Below are positions 54,327 to 63,245 of a stretch of DNA of 64,000 nt, one piece after another (within the stretch, counting starts at the first letter, position 1; every line of letters begins with the position of its first letter). The stretch is from contig MPMV01000006.1 of the NCBI GenBank assembly GCA_002238685.1, forward strand, positions 1-64,000, given 5' to 3'. A model generated the notes under the pieces. It worked only from the letters and a program-made list of their open reading frames with translations, did not search any database and had not been told where the DNA came from. Source of the DNA: a bacterium EF100-94H03 bin56. Its GTDB lineage: Bacteria > Pseudomonadota > Alphaproteobacteria > SP197. Position numbers and translations under genes: made by a program.

Positions 54327-55263
54327 GCCAGTTCTCGAGTTCCTGGCGCGTTGTCCCTTCGGCGATGGCGACGAGAACCGGCGCCGCCACACCTCCGGGC
54401 CATGTCTCCAGCACCCGCGGCCTGTGAAAGAGGTGCTGCACACCGTCAATCGCCACCGGACCCGCCGCGCCATCGACATCGAGCAGACCCTTGAGCCGCA
54501 ACAGGCGCTCGCCATGGCGTGCCACGAGAGAGCCGACGGCGCCTTCCACCTCGAGCCATGTCAGCGGACGGATGTCCTCCAACGTGACCGAGACGATGGA
54601 TCCGTGGCCGTTCCCACACGGCATGTCATCGAAGTCCATGGCAAGCGGCCGGCGCAGCACGTCCCGGGGATCCGCCCTCCCCATCGGCGCCTCGACAATC
54701 CGGGCACGCCCGTTGCGGCGTCTCGCCTGGTCCATGACATCGCTGGAGGATGCCAGATCACCCTTGGTGATGACGATGGTGTCGGCGAGCGCCAGCTGGC
54801 GTCCGGCGTTCCGGTGGCGGTCGATGGAGAGCGAACCGTTCACGGCATCGAGACAGGTCACCACACCCCCGGGATCAAAGAGGGAGAGTCTCAGGGGATC
54901 GGTGATGAAGGTCTGCAGCAGCGGCACCGGATCGGCCAGGCCCGAGGTTTCGATGACCACCCGCCGGAAGGCCGGCACCTCGCCCCTTTCGCGGCGCTGA
55001 AGGAGATCAAGAAGAGTGGAAACGAGGTCACTTCTCAGACCACAGCACAGACAGCCGTTCTCGAGCAGGAGGATGCTGTCTTCGCTTGTCTCGACGAGCA
55101 CGTGGTCGAGACCGGTCTGGCCGAATTCGTTGATGATCACCGCCGTGTCGGCGAACTCCGGCGCCTGCAGCAGATGCCGCAGCAGGGTGGTCTTGCCACT
55201 TCCCAGGAACCCCGTCACCACGATGACCGGCAGCCTGTCGGCATCGGGCACGATGACGGTCAC
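54298..55263 (-). CDS. CobW/COG0523-family GTPase (metal chaperone)
   Basis: Protein of 321 residues. Walker A GFLGSGKTTLLRHLL (about 18-32), the family metal motif GCLCCGLRSDL (CxCC type, about 69), IETSGLADPVPLL, the NKxD-like TKGD, and a short C-terminal CobW_C domain with VAIDGVQHLFHRPRVLETWP. Family members deliver Zn, Co or Fe to target enzymes, including nitrile hydratases. It is the last gene of a four-gene operon in which each junction is an ATGA overlap (SDR, SDR, M20, GTPase), so the M20 metallo-amidohydrolase is a natural client. Confidence 0.9.
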   Translation of the reverse strand: MTVIVPDADRLPVIVVTGFLGSGKTTLLRHLLQAPEFADTAVIINEFGQTGLDHVLVETSEDSILLLENGCLCCGLRSDLVSTLLDLLQRRERGEVPAFRRVVIETSGLADPVPLLQTFITDPLRLSLFDPGGVVTCLDAVNGSLSIDRHRNAGRQLALADTIVITKGDLASSSDVMDQARRRNGRARIVEAPMGRADPRDVLRRPLAMDFDDMPCGNGHGSIVSVTLEDIRPLTWLEVEGAVGSLVARHGERLLRLKGLLDVDGAAGPVAIDGVQHLFHRPRVLETWPGGVAAPVLVAIAEGTTRQELENWLRTACSSPA

Positions 55264-56666
55264 GGATCGACCCGGTCACGCCCCGACCAGGTGCCATCCC
55301 AGAAGGTTTCGGGGCGCGTCGTCATCACCTCGAACCCGCCGCAGCGCGGTTCGGTGATGACGTATCCTTCGGCCCTGAGGGCCCTCTCCCGCTTCGCGGC
55401 GTCGATCTGCCCGGGTTCTCCAAGCAGGTCGATCGCCGCCATGGCGATCGCCTTCCCGGCAAAGGACGCGCCCCTGAACTGGCTGGCGTGACCCGAAGCC
55501 GAGGTCATCGCCCAATTGTGAAGCAGGACACCCCGGGGACATGACCAGTTGGCCCGCGCCAGGGGAATGGACCAGCTCGCTTCGCCGTCGTCCTGGCCAT
55601 AGGGGTCGCAGCCCTCCGTGTGCAAGGCGATGTCACGGTCCCAGCCGAAGTCCGCTTCCGGACTGCAGGCCGCGGCGAGGGACTGCATGTAGGCCGTGTC
55701 CCCGTCGTCCCACGCCGGCGGTCCGATCTCCTGCATGTGGCGGAACAGGACCTCGCCCAGCGTATGGTTCGCCAGATAGCCCCTGGACGCCGAAATCAGC
55801 ATGTCCACAACCCGGGTGTGCGTATGGCGGGCGCAGTCATCGGCCAGGGGAACGAGTTGACGGGCGACATCCTGGGCCCTCTCGAAGGACTGGTGCCGCA
55901 CGGTGATCCACAGGCGTGCCTCATCGGGCGTGATCGACGGCATGTATCCGGCAAAGCGCAGCACATGGCCGATCACGACATCGCCGAACTGGTGGGCGCG
56001 CAGGCGTTCCATCGACTGCACGAAGAGTTCCGCACCGTCGAGGGCATTTCCCGAACGCCGCGCCCCGCCATGGGAGGCCTGGCCCTCGAACAGGAGTTCG
56101 AACGACACACAGGAAAGGCAGGGTCTGGAAACGGCGCCGTTCTGATAGTCGGCATGGTTGGCAAACAGCATGTCGACGCCCTCGAAGGCGCCACGGCGAA
56201 GCATCGCGATCTTGCCCCAGAGGATTTCCTCGGCCGGGGTGCCAAGGCAGACGATGGTTCCTTCGAGTCCGCACTCTTCCATTGCATGGCGCGCGGCGAT
56301 GGCGCTGCCGGCGCCGGTGCCGGCGATCAGGTTGTGACCGCAGGCATGGCCTGCCCGCTTGCCGTCCGGTGCCCTGAGGGGTTCGAGACGGTTCCCCTGC
56401 CCGGGAAGCGCGTCGTATTCCGCCAGGAAGCCCAGTCGAGGCCCGTCACCGGACGACCATACCGCACGGAAGGCCGTGGGCATGCCGCACACGCCACGCT
56501 CGACATCAAAACCGTGATCGGCGAGCCAGGCCGAGAGCCATGCTTCGGCGTTGTACTCCATCATGCCGAGTTCCGGTTCGCCCCAGATGCGGCGGTACAT
56601 GGACCACACCTCGGGCTCGACCGTCACCCAGGCATCAGCTGCCGCCTGCTGGGCCTTCGTCATCAT
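55260..56666 (-). CDS. M20-family amidohydrolase (AbgB-like)
   Basis: Protein of 468 residues resembling AbgB and IAA-amino-acid hydrolases, which cleave N-acyl amino acids. Metal-site blocks: GFLAEYDALPGQG (Asp), HACGHNLIAGTGAGSAIAA (Cys/His), GTPAEEILWGKIAMLRRGAF (Glu-Glu), MLFANHADYQNG, and a C-terminal HNWAMTSASGHASQFRG with the distal His. Its start overlaps the upstream SDR stop and its stop overlaps the COG0523 start, both as ATGA. It probably needs a di-metal centre, which the neighbouring GTPase may help load. Confidence 0.9.
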   Translation of the reverse strand: MMTKAQQAAADAWVTVEPEVWSMYRRIWGEPELGMMEYNAEAWLSAWLADHGFDVERGVCGMPTAFRAVWSSGDGPRLGFLAEYDALPGQGNRLEPLRAPDGKRAGHACGHNLIAGTGAGSAIAARHAMEECGLEGTIVCLGTPAEEILWGKIAMLRRGAFEGVDMLFANHADYQNGAVSRPCLSCVSFELLFEGQASHGGARRSGNALDGAELFVQSMERLRAHQFGDVVIGHVLRFAGYMPSITPDEARLWITVRHQSFERAQDVARQLVPLADDCARHTHTRVVDMLISASRGYLANHTLGEVLFRHMQEIGPPAWDDGDTAYMQSLAAACSPEADFGWDRDIALHTEGCDPYGQDDGEASWSIPLARANWSCPRGVLLHNWAMTSASGHASQFRGASFAGKAIAMAAIDLLGEPGQIDAAKRERALRAEGYVITEPRCGGFEVMTTRPETFWDGTWSGRDRVDP

Positions 56667-57424
56667 CCTGCCGTATAGCCACCGTCCACAACCATCTCCG
56701 TTCCCGTCACGAATGACGATTCGTCGCTGGCGAGATAGACCACCATGCCGGCGACATCGTCCGCAACGCCCATGCGGCCGACCACGTGCTTGTCGATGAG
56801 TCGCTGGAACTCCTCATCACCCAGGGACTCCCTCACCGAGAGGCCAAGGGGTGTGGCGATGTAGCCCGGGCAGATGGCATTGCAACGGATATTGTACCCC
56901 TGGCGACCGCAATGGACGGCGATCGACTTCGTCAGAAGACGCACCGCGCCCTTGCTGGCACAGTAGGAGAGGGCATCGGCCGAGCCTCTGAGGCCAAGGA
57001 CCGACGAGATGTTGATGAGGGAACCGCCTCCCGCCTGTTTCATGCAGGCGATCGCCTGCTGGCATCCCATGAACGTGCCATGGAGATTGACGGCCATGAG
57101 CCGGTCCCAGCCCTCCTCCTCGAGTGCCGCGATGTTGTCGTTCCGGACACCTATGCCGGCACAGTTGACCAGAATCTGCAGCTTGCCGAATCGCTCCAGC
57201 GCAACGGCAAGGGTGGCGCGCCAGGAGTCCTCGTCGGTGACATCGTGGTGGAGACTGAACCCGCGCCCGGCCAGCAGGGCGAGTGTCCCGGCCAGGCCCT
57301 CGTCATCGATGTCGGTGATGCACACCAGTGCCCCCTCCTCGGCCATGCGGATGGCGCTCTGGCGCCCGATCCCGGAGGCGGCTCCGGTGACAAGCGCCGT
57401 CTTGTGATGGAGCCGTTGTGTCAT
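56663..57424 (-). CDS. SDR-family oxidoreductase
   Basis: Short-chain dehydrogenase of 253 residues. Cofactor motif TGAASGIGRQSAI (about 14-26), NCAGIGV, catalytic Ser in INISSVLGL and Tyr/Lys in YCASKGAVRLL, then CPGYIATPLG and a C-terminal EMVVDGGYTAG. Overlaps the preceding SDR gene and following M20 gene by ATGA junctions. The two SDRs are clear paralogs, possibly acting on successive or stereoisomeric alcohols. Confidence 0.92.
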   Translation of the reverse strand: MTQRLHHKTALVTGAASGIGRQSAIRMAEEGALVCITDIDDEGLAGTLALLAGRGFSLHHDVTDEDSWRATLAVALERFGKLQILVNCAGIGVRNDNIAALEEEGWDRLMAVNLHGTFMGCQQAIACMKQAGGGSLINISSVLGLRGSADALSYCASKGAVRLLTKSIAVHCGRQGYNIRCNAICPGYIATPLGLSVRESLGDEEFQRLIDKHVVGRMGVADDVAGMVVYLASDESSFVTGTEMVVDGGYTAG

Positions 57425-58215
57425 TCCACCGTCCCTCCACCGTCGATGACGAGCTCCGCTCCGTCGACAAGCCGGGATTCGTCACTGACCAGGAAGACGA
57501 TGAGTTGGCCGACATCGTCGGGATGTCCCGTGACACCCGGTGGCGTGTAACTGTCCCACAGGGCGCGCTCGGCCACCGGATCATCGGATTCGGCGATGTA
57601 GTTCGCCACCATGGGCGTTTCGATGACACCGGGATGGACGGAGTTGCAGCGGATGCCGAGGCCATGGCGGGTCGCATGGTCGGCGATCGCCTTGGTCAGC
57701 AGCCTGACACCCCCCTTGCTGGCGTCGTAGGCGCACAGGTCCTGATCGCCGACGATGCCGGAGACCGAAGAGAGATTGACGATGACACCCCCGGTGCCCT
57801 GCATGTGCCGCACCGCTTCCCTGGCGCCAAGCCAGGTGCCCCGGAGATTGACGTCCAGCACCTCATGCCATGTCGCCAGGGTGGTCGTCTCGATGGTACC
57901 CCGGCGCAGGATGCCAGCACAGTTCACCAGAACGTCCCAGCCCCCCAGGCGTGCGATGGTGGAGGCAACGGCGGAGGACCAGGAGTCGGCCCGGCAGACA
58001 TCCAGGAAGGTCGATGAAGCCACCTCGCCGATCGCATCGGCGATGCGGGCGGCACCGGCTTCGTCGCGATCCGCCAGCATGACCCTGGCGCCTTCACCGG
58101 CCAGCAGACGGGCTGTCGCCGCACCGATGCCTGAGGCGGCACCGGTCACGAGCGCCCGCTTGCCGTCACACCGTCCCGACGCACTTGTAGTGCTAAATGA
58201 CTGCTTTAACGCCAA
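57421..58215 (-). CDS. SDR-family oxidoreductase, first gene of operon
   Basis: Short-chain dehydrogenase of about 264 residues with TGAASGIGAATARLL, NCAGILRR, Ser in VNLSSVSGIVG and YDASKGGVRLLTK, and a C-terminal AELVIDGGGTVE. The start is uncertain: no ATG lies just before the conserved GKRALVTG, so TTG at 58215 is offered; the frame also opens at ATG 58296. The AT-rich stretch at 58195-58250 may be the promoter rather than coding sequence. It heads the ATGA-linked operon SDR-SDR-M20-COG0523. Confidence 0.82.
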   Translation of the reverse strand: MALKQSFSTTSASGRCDGKRALVTGAASGIGAATARLLAGEGARVMLADRDEAGAARIADAIGEVASSTFLDVCRADSWSSAVASTIARLGGWDVLVNCAGILRRGTIETTTLATWHEVLDVNLRGTWLGAREAVRHMQGTGGVIVNLSSVSGIVGDQDLCAYDASKGGVRLLTKAIADHATRHGLGIRCNSVHPGVIETPMVANYIAESDDPVAERALWDSYTPPGVTGHPDDVGQLIVFLVSDESRLVDGAELVIDGGGTVE

Positions 58216-58297
58216 TAGTTTTCTCTTTCTTCTGCGATTGCGGGATGATCCTGCAACGGTTTTTCCTGTGGCTGCAACCCAAGGCAAGGGAGAATCC

Positions 58298-58510
58298 ATG
58301 ACCTCGACGCGACTCACTCAAGCGCGCATCGAGGCTCTCCGGCCACGAAAGGCCAGCCGGGATGTCCGCAACGCCAGTCTCAGAGGTTTCGGCGTTCGCG
58401 TCTACCCCGCTGGGCGCAAGTGCTGCTTCCTGCACACCCCGATCGAATGAAAGCGAATCCGGAAAACCTTCGGCGAGCCAGCACTCTGGGCTAAGGTTCG
58501 TTGCCAGCCG
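58298..58510 (+). pseudogene. Tyrosine integrase N-terminal stump (DUF4102 Arm domain)
   Basis: From ATG 58298, with AAGGGAG five bases upstream, the frame reads MTSTRLTQARIEALRPRKAS then a RGFGVRVYPAGRKC block, typical of the N-terminal arm-binding domain of prophage/island integrases. A TGA at 58448-58450 stops it after 50 residues. Past the stop the same frame continues KRIRKTFGEPALWAK, which still fits the family, before homology ends near 58500. The catalytic domain is missing. Confidence 0.75.
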
Positions 58511-58521
58511 GAGGAAATGCA

Positions 58522-59799
58522 ATGAACAAGCATCACACCCGCGGGATCCACACGACGGCGGAAGCGCAAACCACGTGTTCGGCCTACGTGCCGGACTTCC
58601 AGCTGACCCAGGGCCAGCCGCCGCCCATCGCGGCAAACGGCGGTGTTTCCTACATGTCGTTCGACCGGAACGGGGATGCGGGAACCACTGCAGCGATCGA
58701 GGCCGCACTCGACCAGATTGCCGAAGGGCACAGCCAGGCAGTGATCGACCGGATAGAAAACGCTCCGCCCGGGCCCATCGAGACGAAGTGGGGCCCCGGA
58801 TTCCGGGAGTACGAAGAGTGCCTGGACCACATACGGGCCAACGGCATCGAGGCTCCCGAAGGCGGCCTGGCGCTCCCCTTGCGCTACACCGTTTACGAGC
58901 AGCCGACATACTCCATCGTCTCGTCCAACGCGCTCTGGCACGATCCGGCGCGCGAGGCGGAGGCGAAACTGCTGCGCAAGGCCGACGAGGATAGTGAACG
59001 GCGTGGCCTCTACTTCCCGCAGATCATGCGCGACGCGCGACGCATCGGGGAGTACTACCCCGGCCTTTCGGTCACCAGTCCCGAATGCATGGACAGGCTC
59101 GGCGTGTCGCTGGCACACCTGGAATCCGAATGCACGAATTTCTATGATTCGGAGGAAGTGGAACGCGTGTTCTACCCGGAGATCGAGAACCTCCTCCTGG
59201 AGTTCTTTCCGGACGCGACCGATGCGCTCGTCTACAACCATGACGTCTTCGACAAGGACTATCGGGGCGACAGCAGGGAAGACCAGGATGCCAAGAATCC
59301 TGGCGTGAACACCGGATACGCCAACATCGTCCACAACGACCTGAACGACAACAGCGGCCGAGTGCGCTGCCGCGAGCTGCTGACGGCAAACCTGCGAAAC
59401 TTCGGGCGTGAACAGCGCTACACACAAGCCGAGGCCGATGCGAAGATGTCGCGGCGGTTCATGTCGATCAACCTGGCCAAGCCGATGGAAACCGTGGGCC
59501 AGTACCCGTTCGTACTGTGTGCATGGCCGTCCTTCGCGGACCAGCCATACATCACCAGCTACCGCGTCTACGACGACCGGGTGGGCGAAACCACCCGCTT
59601 CACCTATCGGCCGGACCACGAGTGGTACTGGATTCCCCGGCAGGAGCCGACGGAAGTCTCGATGCTCAAGTGCTACGATTCCATCACCGACGGCTCCGTC
59701 TCGCGCTGGTCGTTCCACACGGCCTGCATCGATCCGACCGCTCCGAGCGACGCCCGGTGCCGCAAGAACGTCGTGGTTCGCTCCTACGTCTTCTTCTAG
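58522..59799 (+). CDS. CmcJ/NvfI-family oxidoreductase
   Basis: Protein of 425 residues. The C-terminal 230 residues match the CmcJ/NvfI family of natural-product hydroxylases/oxygenases: NIVHNDLNDNSGRVRC, FMSINLAKPMETVGQYPFVL, HEWYWIPRQEPTEVSMLKCY, RWSFHTACIDP and CRKNVVVRSYVFF. Candidate Fe ligands are the His/Asp of HNDLND and the His of SFHTA. The N-terminal 150 residues form an extension (SYMSFDRNGDAG, ALPLRYTVYEQPTY) also seen in this group. GGAGGAAATGCA precedes ATG 58522. It starts just after an integrase stump, so it was probably brought in by, or landed in, an old island. Confidence 0.78.
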   Translation: MNKHHTRGIHTTAEAQTTCSAYVPDFQLTQGQPPPIAANGGVSYMSFDRNGDAGTTAAIEAALDQIAEGHSQAVIDRIENAPPGPIETKWGPGFREYEECLDHIRANGIEAPEGGLALPLRYTVYEQPTYSIVSSNALWHDPAREAEAKLLRKADEDSERRGLYFPQIMRDARRIGEYYPGLSVTSPECMDRLGVSLAHLESECTNFYDSEEVERVFYPEIENLLLEFFPDATDALVYNHDVFDKDYRGDSREDQDAKNPGVNTGYANIVHNDLNDNSGRVRCRELLTANLRNFGREQRYTQAEADAKMSRRFMSINLAKPMETVGQYPFVLCAWPSFADQPYITSYRVYDDRVGETTRFTYRPDHEWYWIPRQEPTEVSMLKCYDSITDGSVSRWSFHTACIDPTAPSDARCRKNVVVRSYVFF

Positions 59800-60444
59800 C
59801 GCAACGGCGAAGGCGACAGGATCACGCATTGCACCGTTGGCCGGCTTTCGCCGGAAGGCCCCGACTGTCCGCCACGACGAAATCGCCGGGATGTCGCCAA
59901 CCGGCAATCCTCCTCGGCCCTCCGGGCGGTCGAACATCTCGAGGAGCGGCGCACGGTTGCCCTGGCGCAGGGCCGGTAAACATTGCCGGAGATCGATTCA
60001 GCGATCGACCGGCTGCGCGAAGAGGGTCACCTTGTCGAGGCCGTTGCTGCACGTTTCGATCGCGCCTTCGTGACGGACCGGGCCCTTGACAGCGGAACGG
60101 GTCCTCCTGCGCTGAATGAAGAACAGGAACGATGCTCCCGACCGCTTCACGATCGATGCCTGCAGCGCCAGCTACACGCCGCACCCATTCCTGAAACCCG
60201 ATGGCGATGCCCTGGCCACGGATCTCCGTACCCTGCAGGCCGACCTCCGCCGCCACGCGGTGATGCTGTCGTCCTTCCAGCAGGCGCTCGCGGAACTCGA
60301 TGGCCACGAGGCGCGGATAGTGGAGGCCACCGTGATCACACGGGTCCTTGATGACTATCGAACCTGGATAACGCGGGGCATTCGCGAGAGGGAAGGCAGG
60401 GTGCCAGTCGACGGTTGCAGCGGCGTGAGAGCTGATCTCTTGGG
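59800..60444. other. Intergenic region with a doubtful small frame
   Basis: About 645 bases. A plus-strand frame from 60116 (MKNRNDAPDRFTIDA) has a plausible helical middle (LRTLQADLRRHAVMLSSFQQ) but runs into the convergent DMT gene, so it is either a gene with a long antisense overlap or spurious. A frame near 59983 with an acidic helical start overlaps it. No domains are recognised. Confidence 0.35.
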
Positions 60445-61416
60445 TCACACCGTCCGATCAGCCGGTCTCCTGCTCCTGGCGGCCGCCCGCTGGGGCACGG
60501 TGGTTTCAGGTCTTTGCGGCACTGTCCGCCGGTCCTTCTTCAGGGTCGCTTCCCTATGCAGCATGTAGAGACCGCTGGTCACGACCAGCGTTGATCCGGA
60601 AATGATCCAGATGTCCGGCACCGTGTTGAAGACCAGGTATCCGGTGAGCACGGCCCATACCATGCTCGTGTACTTGAACGGTGCGACAAGACCGATTTCG
60701 GCGAGGCGCACGGCCTCGATCATCGCGTACTGGGCACCGGCCAGCAGAACTCCGGCGACGGCGAGCATGGCGACATGCCCCACCGTCATGGGCTGCCATG
60801 CGGCCGCCTTCCAGCCGAGCAGCGGATCCGCCAGGGACGAGGCGAGGGAGGCCCCCATGACCGCCAGGGTCGTGAACATGAGGATCGAGGACGATGAGTC
60901 CGAGACACTGAGCCGGCGTGTCAGGATATCGCGCAAGGCGAGAGTGACCGCACTGCCAAGGGGCAGCAACGCCACGGCGGCGATACCCTCTCCCGTGGGC
61001 CTCAGAACAAGGATGACACCGGCAAGGCCGACGACGACCGCCGACCAGCGGCGCCACCCGACCCGTTCACCGAGAACGGGAACGGCCAGAGCCGTAGCCA
61101 TCAGAGGGGCGGCGAACGTGATGGCAAGGGCGTCGGCGATCGGCATCAAGGTGATGGCTGTCAGAAACAGGAACATCCCCGTCACCACGATTACCGAACG
61201 CAGAATCTGGCCCTTGACGTTGTGCACCCTGAGATTGCTGAGCCTTCCCTCGTGGAGGGCGAAGAGCAGCACCGGCGGAATGACGAACAGCGAGCGCACG
61301 AACATCGCCTGACCCACCGGATACTGTTCGGTCAGCAGCTTGACGATGACATCGTTGAAGACGATGAGGGCACAGCCCGCCACCATGAAGAGAATACCTC
61401 GAACACCGGCGCTCAT
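60445..61416 (-). CDS. EamA/DMT-family transporter
   Basis: Inner-membrane exporter-type protein of 323 residues with ten predicted helices in two EamA repeats (GILFMVAGCALIVFNDVIVK at the start, ALAVPVLGERVGWRRW between). A cytoplasmic basic C-terminal tail follows. Start 61416 is supported by GGAAGGGA; the longer frame is less likely. Solitary gene, divergent from the acyl-CoA synthetase, so metabolite export linked to that pathway is possible but unproven. Confidence 0.88.
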   Translation of the reverse strand: MSAGVRGILFMVAGCALIVFNDVIVKLLTEQYPVGQAMFVRSLFVIPPVLLFALHEGRLSNLRVHNVKGQILRSVIVVTGMFLFLTAITLMPIADALAITFAAPLMATALAVPVLGERVGWRRWSAVVVGLAGVILVLRPTGEGIAAVALLPLGSAVTLALRDILTRRLSVSDSSSSILMFTTLAVMGASLASSLADPLLGWKAAAWQPMTVGHVAMLAVAGVLLAGAQYAMIEAVRLAEIGLVAPFKYTSMVWAVLTGYLVFNTVPDIWIISGSTLVVTSGLYMLHREATLKKDRRTVPQRPETTVPQRAAARSRRPADRTV

Positions 61417-61565
61417 GAGGATCCCTTCCATCGCGGGTGCGGAGTCCGCTCTCCCTCACTCTCGATACTGCATAAATCCGCCGCCGATGGAACCGTGGCT
61501 GATCAGGCATTGACAGAACCGGAACAAGCGGCAAAGAAGACACGGACACTGACAACAGGTGCTTC

Positions 61566-63245
61566 TTGGTCGATCGCGCTCTCCGCACGGGCCGGTTTGA
61601 AACGGATCTCGATGCCAATCCGGCCAATCACGAACCGCTGACCCCGGTCGACTTTCTGCTGCGTTCCGCAACGGCACACCCCTTGCGGACCGCATGGATT
61701 TACGGGTCGCGGCGCGTCACCTACGCCACCATGCACGAACGGTGCCGGCGGCTGGCGAGCGCGCTTCGCCGGCACGGCGTCGAACCGGGCGAGAGCGTTG
61801 CCGTCATGGCGCAGAACGGTCCTGCAATTCTCGAGGCCCATTTTGCGGTGCCCATGGCGGGCGCCGTCCTCAACGCCCTCAACTTCCGCCTCGATGCACC
61901 ATCCATCGCCTTCATGCTGGGTCATGCCGGGACCCGGGTCCTTATCGCCGACCGCGAGTTCCGGGACGTGATCGGTCAGGCTCTCGCCCGCCACTCCGGC
62001 AAGGTCCACGTCATCGCCATCGACGATCCCGATACCGACAATGACCCTTCCTTCGGCGATGTCGCTTACGAGGATTTCGTGGCCCAGGGCCGTGCCGATG
62101 ATGAACCGCTGCTTCCCGCAGACGAGTGGAATGCCATCTCCCTCAACTACACCTCCGGTACCACGGGCAATCCCAAGGGTGTGGTCTACCACCACCGCGG
62201 CGCCTATCTGAACGCCGTCGCCAACGGCATGGCGCTGGGTTTCTCCGGGAGCACCGTCAACCTGTGGACCCTGCCGCTCTTCCACTGCAACGGCTGGTGC
62301 CACGCCTGGGGCGTGACCGCCTGGGCGGGCACCCACGTCCTGCTGCGCCGAATCGACACCAGGGAGATCTTCCGCCTCATCGCCGAACATGGCGTCACCC
62401 ACATGTCCGGTGCCCCCATTGTCCTCAACATGATCCTCAATGCACCGGCGGACCACCGGCGCACCTTCCCCTCCAGGGTCACCATCGCCACCGGCGGCGC
62501 CGCACCGCCGAGCGCGGTCATCGCCGGCATGGAGGAACTCGGCTTCCATGTCATCCATCTCTACGGTCTCACGGAAACCTACGGACCGGCCCTCGTTTCG
62601 CCCTACCAGGACGACTGGATGGCGATGCCGGTGGAAGACCGGGCGGCCGCGATGTCGCGCCAGGGCCTGCGCCACCCCATGCTGGCCGGCTACATGGTCG
62701 CCGACCCCCGGACCTGCGCACCTGTGCCCGCCGACGGCGAGACGATCGGTGAGGTCATGGTGCGTGGCAATACTGTGATGAAGGGATATCTCGACAATCC
62801 GCAGCAGACCGCCCGTGACCTTGCCGGTGGCTGGTTCCACAGCGGTGACCTCGGTGTCATGCATGGCGACGGGTACATCGAGGTCAAGGACCGCTCCAAG
62901 GACATCATCATCTCGGGCGGCGAGAACATCAGTTCCATCGAGGTGGAGAACGCCCTCTACCGTCACCCTGGTGTGCTGGAAGCGGCGGTTGTGGCGAGGA
63001 AGGACGAGACCTGGGGCGAAACACCGTGTGCCTTCGTCACCCTCAAGGACGATTCCGCACAGTCCGTGACGGAGGCCGACATCATCGCCTTTTGCCGTGA
63101 CAACCTCGCCCACTTCAAGGTGCCGCGAACCGTGATCTTCGGGCCCTTGCCCAAGACGGCGACCGGCAAGATCCAGAAATTCGCCCTGCGCGAGAAAGCA
63201 GACGCCATCGCCGGCAGCAGCGGCAAGGCAGCCGTCACGTCATGA
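61566..63245 (+). CDS. AMP-forming acyl-CoA synthetase
   Basis: Protein of about 559 residues of the adenylate-forming family. Motifs: NYTSGTTGNPKGVVYHHRG (phosphate loop, about 197-215), LPLFHCNGWCHAWG, IHLYGLTETYGPAL, GWFHSGDLGVMHGDGYIEVKDRSKDIIISGGENISS and the C-terminal Lys in PKTATGKIQKF. It resembles fatty-acyl and methylmercaptopropionate ligases, and carnitine/crotonobetaine-CoA ligases are relatives. The start is TTG at 61566, about five bases after AGGTG. Its stop overlaps the carnitine dehydrogenase start (ATGA), so both act in one pathway, probably on carnitine-derived or other short-chain acids. Confidence 0.9.
   Translation: MVDRALRTGRFETDLDANPANHEPLTPVDFLLRSATAHPLRTAWIYGSRRVTYATMHERCRRLASALRRHGVEPGESVAVMAQNGPAILEAHFAVPMAGAVLNALNFRLDAPSIAFMLGHAGTRVLIADREFRDVIGQALARHSGKVHVIAIDDPDTDNDPSFGDVAYEDFVAQGRADDEPLLPADEWNAISLNYTSGTTGNPKGVVYHHRGAYLNAVANGMALGFSGSTVNLWTLPLFHCNGWCHAWGVTAWAGTHVLLRRIDTREIFRLIAEHGVTHMSGAPIVLNMILNAPADHRRTFPSRVTIATGGAAPPSAVIAGMEELGFHVIHLYGLTETYGPALVSPYQDDWMAMPVEDRAAAMSRQGLRHPMLAGYMVADPRTCAPVPADGETIGEVMVRGNTVMKGYLDNPQQTARDLAGGWFHSGDLGVMHGDGYIEVKDRSKDIIISGGENISSIEVENALYRHPGVLEAAVVARKDETWGETPCAFVTLKDDSAQSVTEADIIAFCRDNLAHFKVPRTVIFGPLPKTATGKIQKFALREKADAIAGSSGKAAVTS

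Noticed and set aside
60116-60568. 150-codon plus-strand gene
   Set aside because: The last third is antisense to a well-supported transporter gene and no domain is recognised; left as doubtful in the gap description.
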